Assembly (NCBI GenBank): GCA_037383845.1 | Contig: JARRON010000023.1 | Coordinates: forward strand, 71,227-135,226 | Length of the DNA: 64,000 bases | From: JARRON01 sp037383845 | GTDB taxonomy: Bacteria > Pseudomonadota > Gammaproteobacteria > Steroidobacterales > XN24 | Reading direction: 5' to 3' | Part shown: piece after piece, positions 18,001-25,400 of the stretch | How positions within the stretch are numbered: the first letter of the stretch is position 1 | How the letters are laid out: every line of letters begins with the position of its first letter | Notes under the pieces: model-generated | What the model was told of the DNA's origin: nothing | Databases searched by the model: none | Seen by the model: the letters and a program-made list of their open reading frames with translations, nothing else | Position numbers and translations under genes: made by a program

Positions 18001-18276
18001 GCACTCCCGGACGAGGCGCCGGAAGTCCCGCATGGTGCCGTAAGACGGATTGACGTCCCGGTAGTCTGCGATGTCGTAGCCGTCGTCCCGCAGGGGTGAA
18101 GGGTAAAAAGGCAGCAGCCAGATCGCGGTAACGCCCAGGCTCTTCACGTAGTCGAGTTTCTGGATCAGCCCTTCGAAGTCGCCGATGCCGTCGTTGTTGG
18201 CATCGAAAAACGCCTTGACGTGGAGCTGGTAGATGACGGCGTCCTTGTACCAGTCGGGAACGGAACGATCGATCAT
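14998..18276 (-). CDS. treS: trehalose synthase-maltokinase fusion
   Basis: A 1092-residue fusion. The N-terminal 560 residues are a GH13 trehalose synthase (isomerising trehalose and maltose): start DWYKDAVIYQLHVKAFFD, nucleophile in DGLRLDAVPYL near residue 200, acid/base in LLAEANQWPED, and FLRNHDELTLEM. The C-terminal about 480 residues are maltokinase (Pep2/Mak), an aminoglycoside-phosphotransferase-like kinase with the substrate loop RLHGDLHLGQ near residue 935 and IIDFEGEP metal motif. The fused product turns trehalose into maltose-1-phosphate, the GlgE donor. Such TreS-Mak fusions are common in proteobacteria. It follows glgE by 47 bases and overlaps glgB. Confidence 0.95.
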   Translation of the reverse strand: MIDRSVPDWYKDAVIYQLHVKAFFDANNDGIGDFEGLIQKLDYVKSLGVTAIWLLPFYPSPLRDDGYDIADYRDVNPSYGTMRDFRRLVRECHKRDLRVITELVINHTSDQHPWFQRARRAKKGSTWRNFYVWSDDDERYDGTRIIFLDTESSNWTWDPEAGQFFWHRFYHHQPDLNFDNPQVLRAVLSVLHFWLKAGVDGLRLDAVPYLIEREGTNNENLPETHEILRKIRAEVDAHYPDRMLLAEANQWPEDTAEYFGRGDECHMAFHFPLMPRMYMALAMEDRNPITDILRQTPELPDGCQWAIFLRNHDELTLEMVTDDERDYLWEYYAADRRMRINLGIRRRLAPLMARDRRKIELMNGLLLSMPGTPVLYYGDELGMGDNIYLGDRDGVRTPMQWTPDRNGGFSRTQPQRLYLPAIQDPLYGYQAVNVESQEADPSSLLNWTKGMLRVRQEFQAFGRGSLEFLYPGNRKIFAYLRQYADETILCVVNLSRTAQAVELDLSEFSGRVPIELSGRTAFPPVGDLPYLLTLPGYGFSWFALVESAEAPNWYSEAPEPMPSFLTLVLRKSLEELTTDKNRRMLEEEILPDYLPKHRWFPGKDRAVESVSLDDTLVLPGPGDPQLLCLLSVRQDGETARYQLPLAVTWDEAALRPGSATLSWTLARTRRFRYVGALHDAMFSDEFACRLLQLMRGELPTDERLVVAGWDALKDLALGEDTEVRRFGVEQSNTSVVVGGRVALKLFRKLAAGIHPELEMVRYLTHEAGFRNTPALLGSVEMTDATGQPTALAIAQEYLFNQGDGWQYVTNYLDRELEARAMGRDQASGELPAVDHEENLQLIERLGQRVAEMHVALARPTPDPAFSPKRSTAKDAQAWARNARRQSREAFSALRRIQPSLEGPTAERAKALLERQKDVDAFIRAAAAGRPDVLIARLHGDLHLGQVLVVERDFYIIDFEGEPARPLDARREKSSALRDVAGMLRSFDYAAWSAAFEFSRRQPNAGQASRQDAMAWRDAAQARFLAGYRSGIGDCGVWPDSDAEGLRLVELFLVEKALYELAYEAANRPAWLDIPLAGLLALLDAAPGRRRSP

Positions 18277-18323
18277 CGGGGACGAAAACTCCTGTATCGG
18301 TCTGGCGGCAAGAGGACGCAGGC

Positions 18324-21300
18324 TCAGAGCGCGGCGGCGGGCCGCAGCCGCCAGATCCTGGCCGGACCGTGATCCGGATCCAGCCGTACGTGCTGGATCT
18401 TGCCGTGCAGCGTGAAGACGTGGCCCTCCAGCAGATCTTCCACCTCGATGGCCCCGTCGTCAGGAAGTCCGAACTCCCACAGCGGGACTTCGAAATGGGT
18501 CTCCTGGACGTTCCGGTGATCCATGTTCACCAGTATCAGGAGATTGTTGTCCCGCTCCGGCGTCGCCTTGTAGTAGCAGAGCACGTGCTCGTTCCAGGCG
18601 TTCAGGAACCGGATGTTGGTATGCGTGCGGAGGGCCGGATTCTCGCGGCGGATCCGGTTCAGCCGGCGTATGAGACTGCGGATATTTCCGGGCCGCTCGA
18701 AGTCCCAGGTCTTGATCTCGTACTTCTCGCTGTCCAGGTACTCCTCCTTACCGGGTACCGGAGTGCCTTCGCAGATCTCGAAGCCGTTGTAGATCCCATA
18801 GAGTCCCGAGAGCGTGGCCGCGAGCACGAGGCGCATCTCGTAAGCGGGCCGCTCGTTGCTCTGCAGGATGGCCGGATTGATATCCGGCGTGTTGACGAAG
18901 AAGTTTGGCCTGAACGTCTCGCGGTACTCGCCCGTCGCGAGCTCCTCCAGGTAGGCCGCCATCTCTGCCTTGTGGTTACGCCAGGTGAAATAGGTATACG
19001 ACTGGGTGAAGCCCAGCTTGGCGAGGCGCAGCATCACCTTGGGGCGCGTGAATGCCTCGGCCAGCAGGACGACCTCCGGGTCCGCCTGCTTCAGCTCGCC
19101 GATGAGCCATTCCCAGAACGGGAACGGCTTGGTGTGCGGATTGTCCACCCGGAAGGTCTTGACGCCCTGCGCCATCCAGAATTCGAAGACTCGCTTCAGC
19201 TCGAACCAAAGACCGGGGATGGCGTCCCGGTAGAAGTGCACATTGACGATGTCTTCGTACTTCTTGGGCGGGTTCTCGGCGTACTTGATGGTGCCGTCGG
19301 GGCGCCAGTCGAACCACTCCGGATGCTCTGTGAGCCAGGGATGATCCGGGGAGCACTGGACCGCGATATCCAGTGCGATTTCCAGGTCATGGTCCCGGGC
19401 GGCAGCGACGAGGGCGCGGAAGTCCTCCAGCGTGCCAAGCTCCGGGTGCACGGCCGTGTGCCCCCCCTCCCTGGCGCCGATGGCGTAGACGCTGCCGGGA
19501 TCGTCGCGACCCGCCAGGAGAGTATTGTTGCGCCCCTTGCGATGGGTCCGCCCGATGGGGTGGACAGGCGTGAAATAGAGCACGTCAAAGCCCAGGTCCC
19601 GGACGTAAGGAAGTCGCTGGATAACGTCCCGGAACGTCCCGTGGCGTCCGGGCACGGGAGACTGGGAGCGCGGGAACATCTCGTACCATGCGGCAAAGGC
19701 CGCAGCCGGCCGGTCAACCACCACGTCCAGCGATCTATCGTAGATCGTCAGGTTGCTCCGGGGCGCAGCGCGGTCCATCAGCGCCAGGAGATCTCCGGCC
19801 ATGAGATGCGACAGACGCGTCGCGTCGTCCGATGCGCCCTTCAATGCGCGGTGCCATGCCTCGAGCGCGCCGGCATCCTCGCCAGAAGCCTGCTGCACCG
19901 CCTCGGCTACCAGTTCCGTACCCTCGCGAAGCTCAAGCCCGATGTCCAGTCCGGCATCGTTCTTTTTCCCTGTCTCGTCCCGCCAGGTGCGAAAGCGGTC
20001 CCGCCAGGCGACTACCGTGTATTCGAAACGCCCGAGCTGATCGACGTGGAAACGTCCCGACCAGCGATCATTGTCGCCACGGGACAGGGGCGCTTCGCTC
20101 CACGCCTTTTTTCCTTTTCTCCGGAACCGCACCGCTGCCCGGAGCACGTCGTGCCCGTCGCAGAAAATATCCGCCGAGACGTCTACGCCTTCCCCCAGGA
20201 TGCGCTTGACAGGAAATCGACCGCCGTCGATCTCCAGCGTAACCTTCTCGATGGCAACCCTGGCGTCCGCGAGGGATTGCAGGCGGGCCAGCTGCGCCTC
20301 CCGGGTCCGCCGGCTTTTCCGCGGTTTCCCGGGCTCCCGCATCCAGATCCGCACGCCCAGGGGCTCCACCGCCTCGGCTCTGCCGGGCGCAAGGCGGACG
20401 GATGCGCTGCCAGGTGTGACATCCCGCCAGCGGCTGATGCCGGTGCTCTCCAGCACTTTCGCCGGATCCACCAGAGCACCGTCGGCCGCGCTCGGGTTGA
20501 CCACCACGACCGCGGCCTCCTCGCCGTGCCTGCGGACCATCACCGCCGTGGCAGCATCCGGACCGTTCAGCCGTCGCTGCGGCCCCTCGTGCCCCAGCGC
20601 CGCCAGTCGCGCCTTGAGGCGATTCATCGCCGTGATGCGCTCGCTCAGGTCAAAGGGCGCCTCCGCAAGCTGGGCATCCCACTGGCCGGGCCGCGTGTCG
20701 CGGGTGTCCAGGGGCTGCGTGAAACCATACTCGTAGCCCATGGGCATCAGCACGGCCGCGGAGAAACACGCGGCCCACTGGTATCGAAACCCGTAATGCG
20801 CCTCCAGGACACTGGCCGGCAGTCCGGCCAGCTCCGAGGCCAGCCGCGGCGTATCGTGCCGCTCCGGGAAGGAGACCGTGCCAAGTGCCGGGCGCAGCTG
20901 CTCATACTGATCCAGCAGCCACGGCGCCCGGAAGTCCCACCAGCGGGAGCTGTTGAAGGCCAGGTCGAAGCCGGCGCGGCCCAACGCCACGACCTCCTCA
21001 GGCGGGGCCCCTAGCGCGTCAGCGCAGAACACCGGGGCTGGCCCGTCGTCAGCCCGCGCCACGTCGATGAGCGCCCGCCAGAACGCCTCCGGGACCCGAT
21101 GGGCGCCCGCGCAGCGGAACCCCGTCACTCCGCAGGCCCGATAGCGCCGGATCAACGCGCCCCAGAAGGCCAGTTGCTCATCCCGGAGCGCGTCCGGGTA
21201 ACGGACAGGCGCAAGGTCCGGCGGGGTCCCGTGGTGACCCGAGGGATCCAGGGCGTGGCCCCGCGCCAGCGGCTGGTCCGAAGGACGGTCAAACCAGGCC

Positions 21301-21632
21301 GGAAACCTTTTGACCAGGTCCCCGTCCCGGGCCGAGTGATCCAGGACAAGGTCGACCATGACCCGCAGCCCCGACTGCTCCGCCACGCGACAGAAAGCGG
21401 CCAGCCGGTCATCCCAGGGTCCCTCCTCGCCCCCGGCGACTACCGGGTGCAGCGCGTCGAAACTTCGGATGGAGTAAAGGCTCCCCGAGGTCCCCGGGGC
21501 GTGGAAAGGGTTGATGCTGATCCAGTCGAAGGCCATCGCCGCGATCCGCGGCACGTGGTCGGCCCATGTCTCGAGTGGCCCGGCCAGAAGTGGAAACAGG
21601 TTGTATATCCGGGCCCCTTCGACGCTCGGCAT
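18324..21632 (-). CDS. glgE: GlgE maltosyltransferase with extra N-terminal GH13-like domain
   Basis: GlgE transfers maltose from maltose-1-phosphate to alpha-1,4-glucan ends. Residues about 440-1102 match GlgE: the N-terminal immunoglobulin-like module, then a GH13_3 barrel with the nucleophile in VKTFRVDNPHTKPF (about residue 830) and general acid in LLAEAFTRP. Typical GlgE has about 670-700 residues; this one has 1102 because roughly 430 residues precede it. That extension is itself GH13-like: DLVLDHSA near 95 is GH13 region I, but region II reads GVTGFRCAGAHRVP, in which the usual nucleophile aspartate is replaced, so it is probably inactive. The start has AGGGAGG just upstream. Long GlgE forms are known in proteobacteria. 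Confidence 0.93.
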   Translation of the reverse strand: MPSVEGARIYNLFPLLAGPLETWADHVPRIAAMAFDWISINPFHAPGTSGSLYSIRSFDALHPVVAGGEEGPWDDRLAAFCRVAEQSGLRVMVDLVLDHSARDGDLVKRFPAWFDRPSDQPLARGHALDPSGHHGTPPDLAPVRYPDALRDEQLAFWGALIRRYRACGVTGFRCAGAHRVPEAFWRALIDVARADDGPAPVFCADALGAPPEEVVALGRAGFDLAFNSSRWWDFRAPWLLDQYEQLRPALGTVSFPERHDTPRLASELAGLPASVLEAHYGFRYQWAACFSAAVLMPMGYEYGFTQPLDTRDTRPGQWDAQLAEAPFDLSERITAMNRLKARLAALGHEGPQRRLNGPDAATAVMVRRHGEEAAVVVVNPSAADGALVDPAKVLESTGISRWRDVTPGSASVRLAPGRAEAVEPLGVRIWMREPGKPRKSRRTREAQLARLQSLADARVAIEKVTLEIDGGRFPVKRILGEGVDVSADIFCDGHDVLRAAVRFRRKGKKAWSEAPLSRGDNDRWSGRFHVDQLGRFEYTVVAWRDRFRTWRDETGKKNDAGLDIGLELREGTELVAEAVQQASGEDAGALEAWHRALKGASDDATRLSHLMAGDLLALMDRAAPRSNLTIYDRSLDVVVDRPAAAFAAWYEMFPRSQSPVPGRHGTFRDVIQRLPYVRDLGFDVLYFTPVHPIGRTHRKGRNNTLLAGRDDPGSVYAIGAREGGHTAVHPELGTLEDFRALVAAARDHDLEIALDIAVQCSPDHPWLTEHPEWFDWRPDGTIKYAENPPKKYEDIVNVHFYRDAIPGLWFELKRVFEFWMAQGVKTFRVDNPHTKPFPFWEWLIGELKQADPEVVLLAEAFTRPKVMLRLAKLGFTQSYTYFTWRNHKAEMAAYLEELATGEYRETFRPNFFVNTPDINPAILQSNERPAYEMRLVLAATLSGLYGIYNGFEICEGTPVPGKEEYLDSEKYEIKTWDFERPGNIRSLIRRLNRIRRENPALRTHTNIRFLNAWNEHVLCYYKATPERDNNLLILVNMDHRNVQETHFEVPLWEFGLPDDGAIEVEDLLEGHVFTLHGKIQHVRLDPDHGPARIWRLRPAAAL

Positions 21633-21644
21633 CTGTCCTCCCTT

Positions 21645-21683
21645 GGAAATAAGCGAAAGAAGCTCCCGGGCTCGGCCGGGAGC
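21645..21683 (-). terminator. possible terminator upstream of glgE
   Basis: On the minus strand an 8-base perfect stem (21683-21676 with 21669-21662, 6-base loop) is followed by TTCTTTCGCTTATTT. It may end transcription from the phosphatase gene. The 187-base gap 21633-21819 also holds an AT-rich stretch near 21780-21830 that could carry the glgE promoter. Confidence 0.45.
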
Positions 21684-21819
21684 CCGCGTGGGCGGCGACT
21701 CGACAACAGTATAGAAGGCGCGCCGACCGGGGCTGCAACTCGGTAACGGCGAGAATGCCCTTTCCAGCCCTAAGATCCTACTGAAGGTTAATCCGATAAC
21801 CTACTGTTTTATCTATTTT

Positions 21820-22341
21820 TTAATTCCGTCCGGGCGGGGGCTTGCCTGGCTGTCCGGCGGCGTGCCCCATCCGCCCCAGCCGGCTGCTCGCCTCCCGGAG
21901 CAGGCCGGCGCACGCGTCCTCGACCATGTCCAGCACCAACTCGAAGCCGTTGAGCCCCCCGTAATAGGGATCGGGCACATCCCGTCCGCTGCCCTCGGAC
22001 GCAAAATCCATCAGGCGGCGGATTTCGGCCCGCGCGTCCCGGGGAGCCATTCCGGAGAGGTGGCCGTAGTTGTCGGAGTCCAGGGCGACGATGAGGTCGA
22101 ACTGGTCAAAGTCATCCGGCGAAACACGGCGCGCCTCGATACCGCTGAGATCGAAGCCCCTCGCCCGGGCCGCGGAGGCCGCCCGGCGATCCGGGGGGGC
22201 GCCCACGTGATATCCGTGGGTGCCCGCGGACTCCACGTGGATCCGGTCCTGCAGGCCGGCGTCGGTCACCAGTTTCCGAAATACGCCTTCGGCCGTCGGC
22301 GAACGGCATATGTTGCCCATGCAGACGAAGAGGATTCTCAC
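21820..22341 (-). CDS. low-molecular-weight protein tyrosine phosphatase
   Basis: Cytoplasmic LMW-PTP of 173 residues. The phosphate-binding loop VCMGNICRSPTAE lies near the N-terminus with Cys7 and Arg13 (CX5R-S), and the DPYYGG motif carries the general-acid aspartate. Such enzymes dephosphorylate BY-kinases or other tyrosine-phosphorylated proteins, often in exopolysaccharide control, but no kinase or polysaccharide gene is nearby. In related genomes this gene often sits by kdsB and rne; here it lies alone between the glucan operon and the large envelope cluster. The C-terminal about 20 residues (Gly/Pro/Lys-rich) extend beyond the fold. Confidence 0.92.
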   Translation of the reverse strand: MRILFVCMGNICRSPTAEGVFRKLVTDAGLQDRIHVESAGTHGYHVGAPPDRRAASAARARGFDLSGIEARRVSPDDFDQFDLIVALDSDNYGHLSGMAPRDARAEIRRLMDFASEGSGRDVPDPYYGGLNGFELVLDMVEDACAGLLREASSRLGRMGHAAGQPGKPPPGRN

Positions 22342-22407
22342 GACATTCTCGCGCGGACCCGGCTGAACACGCGCCTATGATGACACGGGTTCCGGCACCG
22401 CCGAAGG

Positions 22408-22433
22408 CCGCGGCCGGGCATCGCCGGCCGCGG
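22408..22433 (-). terminator. GC-rich hairpin ending the envelope cluster
   Basis: A perfect 10-base stem (CCGCGGCCGG at 22408-22417 with its complement at 22424-22433, 6-base loop) begins 6 bases after the stop codon of the OmpA/barrel gene. No U-run follows, so it is either a Rho-dependent end or an mRNA-stabilising hairpin. Confidence 0.55.
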
Positions 22434-22439
22434 GCTGAC

Positions 22440-25400
22440 CTACATGGCGCCCACCAGGTTCAGGAAGACACCCTGGTGATCATAGTCCAGGTCGGTCAGG
22501 TCGTCGGAGAAGTCGGTAAAGTTGTAACCCAGGCCCACCTTCATGCTGGCGCCCAGGTACCGGTAGACAGCCACCAGCATGCCGCTGCGCCGCTCACTGG
22601 TGTCAGGCAGGTCCAGGACCCGGCCCTCCAGGAGCCCTTCCCAGTTCTCGCGGACCCGGAGATCCGTGCGCAGGACCACCAGGTGAGCGTTGTTGTCGAA
22701 GTAGTTCGGGTTCTCCCGGTCGAGGCTGACCTGCCCCAGACGGTAGGCGTACTTGCCGCCCACGGACCAGCTGGAAGTCACATCGTAGCTAAGGTCCAGG
22801 GCCGCGACATGACTCTTCTGGAGGAACTCCGCCCCCAGGCCCTGGGAGCCCATCTGGTCAACGCCCGGCACGTTGTAGAAGTACGTGTACTTCGCCAGGG
22901 CGTTCAGCCGGTCGTTGTCCACCGGCCTGAATGCGTAGCCCAGCACCGCTTCGGTGAAACCGCCGTCATAGAAGTCGCCGGCGGAGCTGTCGCTCTCGGA
23001 GTGGTTGAACTTGCCCACGATCCGCCAGTCCGGCACTACCTGGTACTTGAAGCTGTTCCGGACCAGCCAGGTCGTCCGGTCGAGCCAGGTGCCGTCCGCC
23101 TGCTGGGTATCGTCGAACCGGTACTCCATGGCCGTGGACAGCTGGACGGTGTCGAAGCCGTAGCCGACGCGGAAACCCGCTGCCTGGCGTTCCGTTTCCG
23201 CGCCCGTGCGGCGATCGACCAGGGTGCCGATGTCCGTGTCCACGCCCAGGTTCCACCGGTCCGTCGGGGCCAGCGTCAGGCCCGTGGCGTGGGTCAGGCC
23301 GGTGACGTCGTCACTGCGCTGGTAGCGCTCCTCCACGTAGACGCTGGCGCTGTCCGACAGCCGCGAACGGGTGCCGGCCACCAGGTTGCCATGGCGGCCG
23401 CGGAGGCCGTTGTCCGTACGCTCGTTCTCCAGGGCGTAATTCACGTAGAAGGTGGTGCGATCGGAGAACATGTAGCTGGATCCGAGCCGCCCGCCGGGAC
23501 CCAGGTCGCCGCCAGAGGCTTCGGCATCGATGACCACACGGTCGCCGAGGCGCAGTGAACCGCCCACACCCACACGGCCGTTATCTTCGCGGTTACCGCT
23601 GCTGGACAGGGTCTCCTGGGCGAACCCGTAGCTCGTCCAGGCGCCCCGGGAATCGTAGGCGGCCTGTACCACTGCGTCCGTGCGGTCGCCGGTCTCCTGG
23701 GTCAGGGCCACGGCGGAAGCGTCGTCCTCCCGGGAATCACGGCGAACGCCGGCACTGACGGTCCACTGGTCGGTGACCTGGTAGCCCACGTTCAGCTCTT
23801 CGCTGCTGGCCTTCAGCCCGCCGTCCTGTTCCGAGCTGTCCGCCTTGGCCGATACCGACAGGTCGGCGGTCACCGGCATCTGGAACATGGCGCCGTACTG
23901 GTCCAGGTCTGACAGGGCCGTGAGGCCCGCGCCGGAATAGCCGGCCTCGAGGCGCTGGTGGTAGAGGCTCAGGCGTCCCCTTCCGCCGTCGAGAATGTCT
24001 GCAAAACCGAGGCTCAGGTCGATGCGGTGGGCACCCGCGCTGGCGTCGACGAAGGGCGCCTCAAGGGGCTGGTCGAACTCGAAGCCCCCGTCACTGGACG
24101 TCCAGGTACTGGCCACCAGACCCTCGCTTTGCGCCGCCTGCAGCTTCAGCCAGGACTCGTTGCTCATGCGGACGGTGACGTCCCCGGCGTTCAGACTGCT
24201 GTCGCCGGCACCATCGTCGCTGTTGTGGTTCGTCGTGAGGCCGAGCCGCACGTAGTCGTTGACCCAGTAGTGGCCCTGGCCGCCGACGGCCACCGTGTCG
24301 AGTTCATCGAACCCCGGGGTGTACTCGTAGTTGACTACGAGCCAGGCTTCGTCGCCGCTAAGCCCGCCGGTGCGCACCAGGAGGTCGTCCGTCACCACGG
24401 CGGAGAGGGGCTCGGACAGGAGGATCCTTCCCTGCAGGTAGTCGATGTCGTAGTCCTGCCCGTAGCGCAGGCTGGACACGCCGGAGACGATGCCCGTGGC
24501 CTTGTCACGGATCTCGATGCGGATCCGCTCCGATCCGGGAAGCAGGTCCTGGCGGGCCAGCAGGTAAAGGGACCCTCCAGTGCCACGGAAGGCTTCGCGC
24601 CCGCCGACGGTGCCGGGCTCGGCGCCGAAGCCGTCCACGGCGAAACGGTGTTCTCCGAAGCCGGTCATGTCTTCCGACTGGTAGCGGAGGTTGGCGCCGT
24701 ACAATCCGCGGTCCACGCGGGCCAGCTCGTTATCGCCGTAGCGGACGTCGAAGTTGCCCCACAGGGCGTGGTTTTCCTGGCGCTCAAGCTTCACGTAGAA
24801 CTTGCCCATGGTGGGCGCCATCTCTTCCACGGTGCCGTCGTCGCCGAAAGTGGGATAGTAGTAATCAGGGTCGATGCGGCGGAACAGCGATTCCGGAGAC
24901 TTGTCCAGGAAATTGGTGAACATGTCTTCCACGGCGGCTTCCCGCGTGTCGGCGCTCGCGGTCAGGTTCCAGCCTTCGCCGAACTCACCATCCACGTAGA
25001 ACGCCAGGCGGCCGTCGACGGCTGAATCGTAGTCGAAAGGCGTGTTCTCTCCTTCCAGCTCGTCCGCCGCACCGGTGGTCCGGTTCTCCGAGACGGTGAG
25101 ATCCGCCATCGCCGTGTAGAACCAGTCGTTCTTCTTGAACTCCAGGTCCCGGAGGAAGAGTTCGCCGCTGCCGTTTTCATCCAGGACGGCCACTTCCACC
25201 GTGTGCATGCCCGTCGGCAGGATGATCTCGGCGGCGAAGTTGCCCTGGCCGTCGGTGGGCACGGGCTGGCCCGCGACCCAGACGGAATGTCCCGGCGGGA
25301 TGTCGGAGCCGGTGACGCTCACCGTGCCGCTGCCCAGGACGATGTTTCTTACGGCGAGATCGGACTCTCCGTAGCCGGCCAGCAGCCCGTCCTGCCCCGG

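Noticed and set aside
22377..23558. 393-codon plus-strand frame opposite the same gene
   Set aside because: Antisense shadow of a high-GC gene; composition unlike a real protein and no start signals.
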